64,000 bases of DNA from Ruminococcaceae bacterium UBA6353 (lineage in GTDB: Bacteria > Bacillota > Clostridia > Oscillospirales > Acutalibacteraceae), in NCBI GenBank assembly GCA_002437905.1, contig DJRT01000023.1, forward strand, positions 124,001 to 188,000, given 5' to 3'. Position numbers and translations under genes: made by a program. Below the pieces are notes generated by a model. The model was not told where the DNA came from. It saw nothing but the letters and a program-made list of their open reading frames with translations, and did not search any database. Shown here one piece after another: positions 1-8,184 of this stretch (the first letter of the stretch is position 1; every line of letters starts with the position of its first letter).

Positions 1-72
1 GCCGGCGGAAGGCTGCCCCAGGCAAGCTGACCCGCCCACACAAAAACAGCCATACAAACGGAGGATCGTGGC

Positions 73-2052
73 ATGAACGAAATCAACCCCCCTTTTATCG
101 GCGCAGCCTATTACCCGGAGGATTGGCCGGAAAGCGAAATGCCCTATGATATTGCCAAAATGCAGGAATACGGCATCCGCGCCGTCCGCATCGGCGAGTT
201 TGCCTGGAGCCGGATGGAGCCTGTCGAGGGCACATTCGACTTTACCTGGCTGCACCGGGTGGTGGACCGGCTGGCGGCAGCCGGTATCCGTGTCATCATG
301 GGCACACCGACCGCCGCACCGCCCATTTGGGTAACGGACAAGGACAGCGAGATGTTCCGGCAGGATGTCAGCGGCCACCGCGTCACCCATGGCGGGCGGC
401 AGCACGCCTGCTCCAACAATCCCACCTACCTTGCCTGCTGCGACAGGATCGTCACCGCCCTGGCCAAGGAATTCGGCCGGGACGACAATGTGATCGGCTG
501 GCAGATCGACAATGAGCTGTTCCTGCAGCAGTGCCACTGCCGGCATTGCGATGAGCAATTCCGCCTGTACCTGAAAAAGAAATACGGCACGATCGAAAAC
601 CTGAACAAGCAATGGAACCTGACCCTGTTCAGCTCGGCCTACCGCAGCTTTGCGGATATCTCCACGCCGGGGATCGGCTGGAAGCACCCCAGCTATCTGC
701 TGGAATACAAGAATTTTGAGGGCGAAACACAGGTCGCCTTTGCCGCCCGGCAGGCAGCGATCCTCCGGCAGTACACCGAGGCCCCCCTCGGCACCGACCA
801 AATGCCGTTCAACACGATCCATTACCGCCATATGCACCAGCCGCTGGATCTGGTGATGTTCAACCACTATAACCGCACAAATGACCTGTGGGAAGCCGGC
901 CTCTGGATGGACTACCTGCGGAACATGAAGGACCGCCCCTTCTGGGTCACGGAGACCGCCACCTGCTGGAACGGCGGCACCGTTATGCCCGGCGGCATCA
1001 ACCGGGACGGCTATTGCTACGCCAATACCTGGATGACGCTGGCACTGGGCGGCGAAGCGACCATGTACTGGCTGTGGCGCACCCACTGGACAGGGCACGA
1101 GCTGATGCACGGCTCTGTGCTGGAAAGCTGCGGCCGGCCGCAGTACAATGTGGAGGAGGTAAAGCAGGCGGCCGCCGATTTTGACAAGGCGGCGGATTTT
1201 GTGAACAGCACCACCGTGTCCACGGAGGTTGCCCTGCACTTTACCGCCCTGAACACCAAGCTGTTTGCCACGCAGGCTATGGTGTACGGCTTTGAATACG
1301 AAAAGCTGCTTAAACAGCACTTCTACCGTCCGCTGATCGACAGCGGCCTGCGCCCGGATGTGATCGACGCCGAGGTGCCGCTCGACCGCTATAAGCTGAT
1401 CTTCTCCCCGCTGATGGCGGTGCTGGACGAAAACGGCCTGCCCGAACGGCTGAAGACCTGGATCGAAAACGGCGGCGTGTGGGTAACCGGGCCCATGACA
1501 GACATCCGGCGCGCCGACGGCAGCAAATATCTTGACCGCTACCACGGCCATCTGGAATCGCTGACCCCAGCCTATTTCCGCCACATGGTGCCGGATGCCG
1601 ACGGCGCTTTCAAAGGCCGCTGGGCCGACGGGACGGATTTTGAGGGCAGCTGGTACTATGAGTGCTTCGAACCGGGCCGGGGAGAAGATATGGCCTTCAT
1701 CAAATCGGGCAGCCGGTACCTGGAGGGCATGAGCATCCTGCAGCAGCACCGCGTGGGCAAGGGCTGCGTCATCATATTGGGCACCCTGCCGGACTATGCG
1801 GCTATGCGCCGCCTTGTCACCCACGCCTGCGCGCTGGCCGGCGTCTGCTGCGACCGGACCGAGGGAAACTCCCTGCTGGTGGCCGACCGGAACGGCCGGA
1901 ACCGGCGCGGGGTCATATTGGTGGATATCGGCGGCAACGGCGGCGTTTATCATAATGCGCAGGGGCTGACCGACATCCTGACCGGCAGCCGCTATACCGG
2001 CGATATTGCCGTCAGGCCGTATCAGGTGCTGGTTCTGGAGGAACAGCCGTAA
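73..2052 (+). CDS. GH42 beta-galactosidase
   Basis: This is a 659-residue cytoplasmic glycoside hydrolase of family 42, which removes terminal beta-galactosyl residues from oligosaccharides with retention. The N-terminal TIM barrel carries the acid/base Glu148 in IDNELF and the nucleophile Glu294 in WVTETA. Cys113, Cys154, Cys156 and Cys159 reproduce the structural zinc site of the family. The trimerisation domain (about 390-600) and a short beta-domain follow, so the length is normal. There is no signal peptide. The start is set by GGAGG about eight bases upstream. A rho-independent terminator follows at 2090, so it is separated from the GH3 gene downstream although both probably serve plant or host oligosaccharide use. 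The promoter lies at or beyond the window edge. The GH42 assignment is secure; the natural substrate is not known. Confidence 0.95.
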   Translation: MNEINPPFIGAAYYPEDWPESEMPYDIAKMQEYGIRAVRIGEFAWSRMEPVEGTFDFTWLHRVVDRLAAAGIRVIMGTPTAAPPIWVTDKDSEMFRQDVSGHRVTHGGRQHACSNNPTYLACCDRIVTALAKEFGRDDNVIGWQIDNELFLQQCHCRHCDEQFRLYLKKKYGTIENLNKQWNLTLFSSAYRSFADISTPGIGWKHPSYLLEYKNFEGETQVAFAARQAAILRQYTEAPLGTDQMPFNTIHYRHMHQPLDLVMFNHYNRTNDLWEAGLWMDYLRNMKDRPFWVTETATCWNGGTVMPGGINRDGYCYANTWMTLALGGEATMYWLWRTHWTGHELMHGSVLESCGRPQYNVEEVKQAAADFDKAADFVNSTTVSTEVALHFTALNTKLFATQAMVYGFEYEKLLKQHFYRPLIDSGLRPDVIDAEVPLDRYKLIFSPLMAVLDENGLPERLKTWIENGGVWVTGPMTDIRRADGSKYLDRYHGHLESLTPAYFRHMVPDADGAFKGRWADGTDFEGSWYYECFEPGRGEDMAFIKSGSRYLEGMSILQQHRVGKGCVIILGTLPDYAAMRRLVTHACALAGVCCDRTEGNSLLVADRNGRNRRGVILVDIGGNGGVYHNAQGLTDILTGSRYTGDIAVRPYQVLVLEEQP

Positions 2053-2089
2053 CCACCGCTACATATTTTTCCGCCTGGATAAGCCGGAG

Positions 2090-2132
2090 CCGCTGCACCC
2101 ATTTGTGCGGCAGTTCCGGCTTTTTGACGGAG
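2090..2132 (+). terminator. Terminator after the GH42 gene
   Basis: The arms AGCCGGA and TCCGGCT enclose an inner GCCGC/GCGGC pairing, and the hairpin is followed by a T-run (CTTTTTG). It ends the GH42 transcript. Confidence 0.8.
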
Positions 2133-2228
2133 AAACACCGTATTTTGAATGAAATATCCATGGTGAAATCGGCAGATTATGCGAAAATGAAAGGGGCTGT
2201 ATGCCCCGCACGATAGACAACATTGTAT

Positions 2229-2501
2229 AGACAAAGCAATCGGGGTACAATGGCTTTTTCAGCAAAACAGCGTCCTTATCGGCTTTGTTGCCCTCCACTC
2301 AGAATACGCCAGTATTCTTCGGTCGGGACGCCGCGCCGCTAAGAAACGCTGTTTTGCCGAAAATCCTCGACCTGAAACGAGAAGATTTTTTCGTTTTGGA
2401 AGTCGAAGAACGCAGCAATACTGCCGTATTGCGAGTGATGAGACAAACAAAACGGGGAAATATTCCGTTTCAGGAGCCGTTGTACCCCGATTGCTTTGTC
2501 T
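2229..2501 (+). repeat. 273-bp MITE-like repeat with 26/27-bp terminal inverted repeats
   Basis: The element begins AGACAAAGCAATCGGGG and ends CCCCGATTGCTTTGTCT. The two ends pair over 27 bases with one mismatch. No transposase is encoded. Its right-hand 61 bases (2441-2501) start with AGACAAA and end with TTTGTCT, and match the solo 61-bp copy at 59768-59828 in 58 of 61 positions in inverse orientation. The structure therefore looks modular: a short mobile unit, and a longer one that contains it. Non-autonomous mobile DNA is the best reading; an RNA-structured intergenic repeat (REP/BIME-like) is the alternative. Confidence 0.85.
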
Positions 2502-2550
2502 ACCATTATGATCAAAAAAAGAGTTGTAACAGAAAGAATGGATGGGTATA

Positions 2551-4779
2551 ATGAAAAACAGGCAAAATCAGTTCATCAATCCCGAAACCGAAAAGAAGAT
2601 CGACGCCCTGCTGGCCGAAATGACCGTCAGGGAGAAGATCGGGCAGCTCCACCAGCTGGGCACCTCGCCGGTCGGCGGCTTTGAAATCTCCAAGCAGGAG
2701 ATGCAGAAGCTGCTTGAGGCCGGCAGGCTGACACAGGAGGACTATGACAGCTGGACCTCCAACAAGCAATGGGACGAAAACGAGGACCTGGTGCGGGCGG
2801 GCGAGATCGGCTCCTTTCTGGGGCGCGCCAAGGATCCGGAATTCTATAACCATCTGCAAAAGGTGGCGGTGGAGGAATCCCGGCTGGGTATTCCGCTGAT
2901 CTTCGGCAATGATGTTATCCACGGCCACCGCACGGTCTTCCCCATCCCGCTGGCCGAAAGCTGCGCCTTTGATGACGAGACCTTTGAGGTCTCGGCCGCC
3001 ATCGCGGCCAAGGAATCTGCCGTTCAGGGCATCCACTGGACCTTTGCCCCCATGCTGGATATCTCGCGGGATGCGCGCTGGGGACGCATTGCCGAAAGCG
3101 CCGGCGAGGACACCTACCTGTGCAGCCGCTACGCCGCCGCAAAGGTGCGCGGCTTCCAGGGGAAGGATGTATCGGATAAAGACCGGATCGTTGCCTGTGC
3201 AAAGCATTTCGTTGCCTACGGGGCGGCGGAGGGCGGCAGAGACTACAACTCGGTGGATATGTCGCTGCAGAAGCTCTGGAACACCTATCTGCCCCCGTTC
3301 AGGGCGGCCTGCGAGGCTGGCGCAGGAACCTTTATGTCCGCCTTTAACGACCTCAACGGCGTCCCGTGCACGGCAAACGCCTATCTGCTGCGGACGGTCC
3401 TGCGGGAAAAATTCGGCTTCAGGGGCTTTGTGGTCAGCGATGCCTTCAGCGTAGATGAATGCGTTGCCCACGGCGTGGCGGCAGACCGGAAGCAGGCGGC
3501 AGACCTCTGCCTGAACGCCGGCGTAAACATGGACATGGTGGTCGGCTGCTACCGCGAGCATGTGGAGGCGCTTCTGCAGGAGGGAAAGATCTCCATGCAG
3601 ACCCTGGATGAGGCTGTGCGCGAGGTCCTGCGCATCAAATTTGCCAAGGGGCTGTTCGATCACCCGTACACCGATGTATCGCAGGCCGGGGAGATCCTGC
3701 TGTGTGAGGAACACCGGCAGGCTGCGCTCAGAGCTGCAGAAAAATCCATCGTCCTGCTGAAAAATGAGGGCGTGCTGCCGCTGCGCAGGGACGCAAAGAT
3801 CGCCGTATTGGGCGAGCTGGCGGACGATGCCGCCGAAATGCTCGGCTGCTGGGTGCTGGGCGGCCGGCCGGAGGAGACGGTAACGCTGGTTGACGCCCTG
3901 AAGGCGCAGAACATCCAATTTGTGTACGAGCCCTGCTGCGGTGTGGAGACCCCCTTTGACCGGGAGGCCTTTGCGCGTGCCACTGCGGATGCCGATGTGA
4001 TCATCGCCGCGGTGGGCGAACGGCGGAGCATGAGCGGCGAGGCCGCCTCCTACTGCGACATCGACCTGCACGGTGAGCAAAAGGCGCTTATCCGCGCGCT
4101 GCGCGATTGCGGCAAGCCCTTTGTGACCCTGCTGTTCAACGGCCGACCGCTGGCCATCCGCGAGGTGGCAGAAAGCACACCGGCACTGGTGGAATGCTGG
4201 CACCTGGGCACCGAGGCCGGCAATGCCATCTGCCATGTGCTGTTCGGCGACTACAACCCCACCGGGCGGCTGACAGCCACCTTCCCCAACTATTCGGGCG
4301 AGTGCCCGGTCTATTACAGCCACCTGAATACCGGGCGTCCCACCTCCGAGGTACGGCACTCGGCCAAATACCAGGATGCGCCGCTGAAGCCGCTGTATCC
4401 CTTCGGCTATGGGCTGAGCTACACCCAATACTCCTACAGCAATCTTTCAGCAGAGATCACCGATGCAGGCATCGCGGTCTCAGTGGAGGTGGAAAACAGC
4501 GGCAGCGTACCCGGCACCGAGACTGTGCAATTCTATCTGCAAGATGTGGTGGCCAAGATCGCGCGTCCCGTGCGGGAGCTGAAGGAATATAAGAAGGTAT
4601 CGCTGCAGCCGGGTGAAAAGGCCACCATTTCGGCCGTTCTGCCGTTTGATACCATCGGCTACTATGACGAGACCCTGACCTACACGGTCGAGCCGGGCGA
4701 ATTCCGGCTCTTTGTGGGGCACGATTCCACCGCGGAGCTTTCGGTTTCCGTGTTCTTAGAAGAAAACAGAAAAAAGTGA
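2551..4779 (+). CDS. GH3 beta-glucosidase family hydrolase
   Basis: This 742-residue enzyme has the three-part architecture of GH3 beta-glucosidases: a TIM-barrel domain, an alpha/beta sandwich that contributes the acid/base, and a C-terminal fibronectin-III-like domain (about 630-742). The catalytic nucleophile is Asp297 in FVVSDAF, and the substrate-binding KHF and GRD motifs are at about 220-235. There is no signal peptide, so it should act on imported oligosaccharides, releasing terminal beta-linked glucose, xylose or a related sugar. The start is uncertain: ATG 2551 has a weak GATGGG five bases upstream, and an in-frame ATG at 2542 adds three residues. It is followed eleven bases later by the 4790 gene, so the two are probably co-transcribed. 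The upstream neighbour is the repeat at 2229-2501. Confidence 0.93.
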   Translation: MKNRQNQFINPETEKKIDALLAEMTVREKIGQLHQLGTSPVGGFEISKQEMQKLLEAGRLTQEDYDSWTSNKQWDENEDLVRAGEIGSFLGRAKDPEFYNHLQKVAVEESRLGIPLIFGNDVIHGHRTVFPIPLAESCAFDDETFEVSAAIAAKESAVQGIHWTFAPMLDISRDARWGRIAESAGEDTYLCSRYAAAKVRGFQGKDVSDKDRIVACAKHFVAYGAAEGGRDYNSVDMSLQKLWNTYLPPFRAACEAGAGTFMSAFNDLNGVPCTANAYLLRTVLREKFGFRGFVVSDAFSVDECVAHGVAADRKQAADLCLNAGVNMDMVVGCYREHVEALLQEGKISMQTLDEAVREVLRIKFAKGLFDHPYTDVSQAGEILLCEEHRQAALRAAEKSIVLLKNEGVLPLRRDAKIAVLGELADDAAEMLGCWVLGGRPEETVTLVDALKAQNIQFVYEPCCGVETPFDREAFARATADADVIIAAVGERRSMSGEAASYCDIDLHGEQKALIRALRDCGKPFVTLLFNGRPLAIREVAESTPALVECWHLGTEAGNAICHVLFGDYNPTGRLTATFPNYSGECPVYYSHLNTGRPTSEVRHSAKYQDAPLKPLYPFGYGLSYTQYSYSNLSAEITDAGIAVSVEVENSGSVPGTETVQFYLQDVVAKIARPVRELKEYKKVSLQPGEKATISAVLPFDTIGYYDETLTYTVEPGEFRLFVGHDSTAELSVSVFLEENRKK

Positions 4780-4789
4780 GGCGAACACC

Positions 4790-6823
4790 TTGACACTCGA
4801 AAACAAGCATATCCGGGCACAGTTTTCTCCGAAGGAGGGCTGGATCACCGGCCTGTATTCAGCGCTCGGCCCCTACAACCTGGCCGATAAACGGGGCTTT
4901 GGCGGCATCCGCTATACGCTGCGGACCGATGATATTACCACCGATGAGCCGTTTGTCCTCTATAAGGATAAGAAGGCCGGCTATACCGCCTGCACAGTCT
5001 CGGGCGATACCGCCGTCTGCGAAAACACCCACCTGGGGTTCCATACGCAGTTCACACTGGAGGAGGATGTGCTGGTGATCCGCTCCCACGCGGAAAATGC
5101 CGCCCTCTCCCAGTTCGGCATTGACCTGAATTTCAACTTCCTCGGCAAAAAGAACGGCACCTATGTGGGGCAGCTGATCCCCTCCTCCCCGTATACCTCT
5201 GACACCGAGGACCGGCTGTATTATATCCTGCCGATCGTGAACGGCGGCTTTTGCGGGATCGTTTCGCTCACCCCGGGCAGTCTGTGGCGGCTCGACTATT
5301 CGCCGTACTGCTCCGGGCACTATATCAACGGCTTCCAGATCATGTCCTCGACCGATAAGGCGTTCGGCCGGGAGGGCGGGAAGGCGCTGACGCTCAAGCT
5401 GTTCTTTGCCAAAACCATTGAGGAGTGCTACGACCGGATCCGGCAGCTTTTCGGCTGCCCGATGATCCTGCCGGGCGTAACCGGAACCTTTGGCGATTCG
5501 CTGACGGTCGATGTGCTGGGCGGGGCGGACACTGTCCGGGTGCTGCTGGATGACCGGCAGGAGACCGTGCCTGTGCAGGACGGCAAGGCCGTTATCCACA
5601 GGCTCGGCTACGGCCGGCATACGCTGATCCCCAGTGCCGGCAGCGCAGCCGGCCTGGATACCCAGGTCTGGTTCGGGGAGGATGCACGGACGCTTTTTGA
5701 AAAAAGCTGCGATGCTGTCAAAGAACCCTACCACGGGGACGATAACCTGTGCGAGGGCATGAGCTGGTGCTGGGCCATGCTGCAGTATATGAACCTGTAC
5801 GGCAGCCGGAAGTACCTCGACACCGTCCGGACAGCGTTCAAAACTGTCATGTGCGACGGGGTCGAGCCGCTGGACAGGCAAACCATCCTGCCCTACTCCG
5901 TGGACGGCCTGCCGCCGTACCACATTTATCACTCCGACCGGGTACAGGAGCAATTCTTCGGCGTCTCCATGCTGACGGAAATGTACCGCCTGACAAAGGA
6001 AACGGTGTATCTGGACTACGCCGTACACTCCGCGAAAGCCATGATCGAGACCTATCAGCGGGCGGACGGCGCCATCGCCCCAAAAACCGATTATACCACC
6101 GTCTGTGCGCCCATCATCCCCATTATCGACCTGGCACGGCTGTTCCGGGAGCAGCAGGATGAGGCACAGTACCGGTACTTTGCCGCCGCGGCCGAAAAAA
6201 TGGCCGACTACCTTGTCAGGCGCGACCTGCACTTCCCCACCGAGGGCGAGATCAGCGATGTGAACGATGAGGAAATGGAGGAAGGCTCCATCTCCTGCAC
6301 GGCGCTCTCCGTGCTGTACTATTGCCGGTATATCGAGCGGCGGCAGGAATACATCGACTTTGCCGAAAAGATCCTGCGGCTGCACGATCACTGGATCACC
6401 TACACACCAGATGTCCGGCTGTACCGCTCCACCATGCGCTGGTGGGAGACCATCTGGGAGGGGGACGGTACCGGACCGGCCATCTGCGCCGGGCACGCCT
6501 GGACTATATGGCGTGCCGAGGCCGACTACCACATGGCGGTGCTGACCGGCAACGAGGCATATTTCCAGAAGTCGCTCAACGGGTTTATGACCAACCTTTC
6601 CAAGATCACCGCCGATGGCAGCTCCTATGCCTGCTACCAGCCGGATTACTTTACCGGTGGCGGGCATGAGGGCACCCGCCGCTCCCGCAAGCAGCTATCG
6701 GCTGAGGATTATCCGAAGCGGTATGAGCTGACGCACGATTACCCGCGGCATACGGACAATTCCCTTTCGCGGTATATGTGGGCCAGAGCCTGCGCCACCT
6801 GGCTGAAGGATGGGAAATGGTGA
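4790..6823 (+). CDS. Putative six-hairpin-type glycosidase, family not recognised
   Basis: The 677-residue product begins at TTG 4790 behind GTGAGGCG and directly follows the GH3 gene. Residues 1-230 look like a beta-sandwich, and residues about 310-670 are rich in Trp, Tyr and helix-forming repeats typical of an (alpha/alpha)6 barrel, with acidic/aromatic stretches (MSWCWAMLQYMNLYG, MRWWETIWEGDGTGPAICAG, DYPRHTDNSLSRY) that could line an active site. This fold is used by many glycosidases and unsaturated glucuronyl hydrolases. There is no signal peptide. Its position behind a GH3 enzyme suggests cooperation on the same oligosaccharide. I could not place it in a named GH family, and the catalytic acids are not assigned. 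A terminator follows at 6851. Confidence 0.6.
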   Translation: MTLENKHIRAQFSPKEGWITGLYSALGPYNLADKRGFGGIRYTLRTDDITTDEPFVLYKDKKAGYTACTVSGDTAVCENTHLGFHTQFTLEEDVLVIRSHAENAALSQFGIDLNFNFLGKKNGTYVGQLIPSSPYTSDTEDRLYYILPIVNGGFCGIVSLTPGSLWRLDYSPYCSGHYINGFQIMSSTDKAFGREGGKALTLKLFFAKTIEECYDRIRQLFGCPMILPGVTGTFGDSLTVDVLGGADTVRVLLDDRQETVPVQDGKAVIHRLGYGRHTLIPSAGSAAGLDTQVWFGEDARTLFEKSCDAVKEPYHGDDNLCEGMSWCWAMLQYMNLYGSRKYLDTVRTAFKTVMCDGVEPLDRQTILPYSVDGLPPYHIYHSDRVQEQFFGVSMLTEMYRLTKETVYLDYAVHSAKAMIETYQRADGAIAPKTDYTTVCAPIIPIIDLARLFREQQDEAQYRYFAAAAEKMADYLVRRDLHFPTEGEISDVNDEEMEEGSISCTALSVLYYCRYIERRQEYIDFAEKILRLHDHWITYTPDVRLYRSTMRWWETIWEGDGTGPAICAGHAWTIWRAEADYHMAVLTGNEAYFQKSLNGFMTNLSKITADGSSYACYQPDYFTGGGHEGTRRSRKQLSAEDYPKRYELTHDYPRHTDNSLSRYMWARACATWLKDGKW

Positions 6824-6850
6824 TCCCCGTCCGGCTATTCTATCCTGACC

Positions 6851-6889
6851 GTCAGCCCCCTGCCAACCAACCGGTCGGCAGGGGGCTGC
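6851..6889 (+). terminator. Terminator after the GH3/six-hairpin operon
   Basis: Perfect arms AGCCCCCTGCC and GGCAGGGGGCT flank a 12-base loop. The T-run is short. Confidence 0.7.
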
Positions 6890-6965
6890 CATTTGTCCAA
6901 AGGCTGCCTTTTCCGGCCGAAAAAGCGGTGAAAAAACTTACAGAGGCACAAAAAATATTGGAGTC

Positions 6966-6994
6966 TTGATTTTTTGTATTCTTTATGGTATGAT
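6966..6994 (+). promoter_or_regulatory. Promoter of the opp operon
   Basis: TTGATT (6966-6971), a 17-bp spacer and TATGAT (6989-6994). It would start transcription near 7001, giving a leader of about 245 nt before oppB. Confidence 0.75.
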
Positions 6995-7247
6995 AGTTAC
7001 TATCAATTTTCGGCAAACGCGTGCAAAATATGCCGAAAAGGGCATTTAACGCTGTGACCGGCCATTCATTTCCTCTCGTACGGCAGCCTGTGCAAGGCAG
7101 TGTATCCGGGAAACACCGCTGACAGCTCTTTTGCTCATATAGATATTTGAATAGAGAAAGCGGGTACCCGCTTTCTCTATTCCGCAGCCTGTACAGGCTG
7201 CGGCGCCGGTGCGCCGGCAAGAAAAACACCAAGGAGTTGACACTGCT

Positions 7248-8165
7248 TTGACAAAGTACATCATCAAGCGTCTGGCAACAGCGCTGCTGAGCATCTTCAT
7301 CGTGGCAACGCTGACCTTCTTCCTGATGAATTTGGTGCCCGGCGGCCCGTTTGTGGCAGAAAAGAACATCAGCCAGGCGGCACAGGAAGCGCTGGCGCAG
7401 AAATACGGCCTGGACAAACCGCTGATGGAGCGGTATGCCACCTATATGACCGATCTGCTGAAGGGCGACATGGGTGCCAGCCTGAAGCAGCGCGGCCGGA
7501 ATGTATCCGATATTATTTTCACGAAATTCCCGGTATCGGCGCGCCTGGCAGGCATTGCGGTGCTGGTGGCGCTGGTGGTAGGTATTCCGTTGGGCTGTCT
7601 CTCCGCCTTCAACCGCGGAAAATTCGCCGATAATTTCATTCTGGTGCTGGCCACCTGCGGCATCGCCATACCAAGCTTTATCAGTAGTGTACTATTACTA
7701 TACACCTTTGGAAGTAAACTAAATATTTTGCCCACGGTGGGACTGAATTCGCTTTCCTCGTACATTATGCCGGTCACGGCACTGGCGATCTATCCGTCGG
7801 CCTATATCACGCGTCTGATGCGTTCCAGCCTGCTGGATGTGATGGGACAGGATTACATCCGTACCGCCCGCGCCAAGGGTCTGTCCAATTTCAAGACCCT
7901 GTTCAAGCACGCGCTGCGCAATGCGATCCTGCCGGTGGTCACCTATGTCGGCCCCATGCTGGCCAGCCTGATGACCGGCTCCTTTGTGGTGGAAAAGATC
8001 TTCACCGTGCCCGGCCTCGGCCGCGAGTTTGTTTCGGCCATTACCAACCGTGATTATACCATGATCATGGGCACGACCATCGTGCTGGCCACGCTGGTCA
8101 TCCTGGCCAATGTGGTGGTGGATATCCTGTATAAGGTGATTGATCCCCGCATCAAATTGAAGTAA
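7248..8165 (+). CDS. oppB: Peptide/nickel-type ABC transporter permease (OppB/DppB)
   Basis: This 305-residue integral membrane protein is the first permease of an oligopeptide-type importer. It has an N-terminal membrane helix right after the start, five further helices and the cytoplasmic EAA loop (GQDYIRTARAKGL) that docks on the ATPases. The start is TTG 7248, preceded by AAGGAG at 7231-7236; an in-frame GTG at 7209 would add a charged extension unlike the family and lies inside a leader hairpin. It heads the operon oppBCDF-oppA and is separated from oppC by 19 bases. Expression is probably controlled through the long leader. Substrate could be peptides or oligosaccharides; the nearby peptidase T favours peptides. 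Confidence 0.93.
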   Translation: MTKYIIKRLATALLSIFIVATLTFFLMNLVPGGPFVAEKNISQAAQEALAQKYGLDKPLMERYATYMTDLLKGDMGASLKQRGRNVSDIIFTKFPVSARLAGIAVLVALVVGIPLGCLSAFNRGKFADNFILVLATCGIAIPSFISSVLLLYTFGSKLNILPTVGLNSLSSYIMPVTALAIYPSAYITRLMRSSLLDVMGQDYIRTARAKGLSNFKTLFKHALRNAILPVVTYVGPMLASLMTGSFVVEKIFTVPGLGREFVSAITNRDYTMIMGTTIVLATLVILANVVVDILYKVIDPRIKLK

Positions 8166-8184
8166 AGGAGCGAAGACGGACATT

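Larger units (their letters stand above)
2053..2550. other. Gene-free stretch: terminator plus a 273-bp repeat
   Basis: The 498 bases between the GH42 and GH3 genes hold the GH42 terminator, about 95 bp of unremarkable sequence and a complete MITE-like repeat (2229-2501). A short open frame runs through the repeat in the + direction (2285-2551) but its peptide, containing GNIPFQEPLYPDCFVY, is repeat-encoded and is also present in the copy at 59.8 kb, so I do not call it a gene. A TATGAT hexamer at 2507 lies just outside the repeat but has no good -35 at 17 bp. Confidence 0.7.
6824..7247 (+). other. Gene-free stretch: terminator, promoter and structured opp leader
   Basis: After the upstream terminator and the opp promoter, the leader contains a 9-bp hairpin (TTTTCGGCA 7007-7015 with TGCCGAAAA 7031-7039) and then three perfect inverted repeats back to back: 7149-7182 (34 nt), 7183-7202 (20 nt) and 7205-7218 (14 nt), ending 12 bases before the oppB Shine-Dalgarno. 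None is followed by a T-run, so they are not simple terminators. I recognise no known riboswitch class. Confidence 0.7.

Noticed and set aside
2285..2551. 88-codon frame inside the 273-bp repeat
   Set aside because: The peptide is repeat-encoded and recurs with the repeat at 59.8 kb. It has no RBS and runs past the repeat into the GH3 leader.
2512..6667. Long open frames on the minus strand opposite the GH3 and six-hairpin genes (about 640 and 600 codons)
   Set aside because: They are shadows caused by high GC and codon bias. They have no RBS and no recognisable domain, and the plus-strand genes are clear families.
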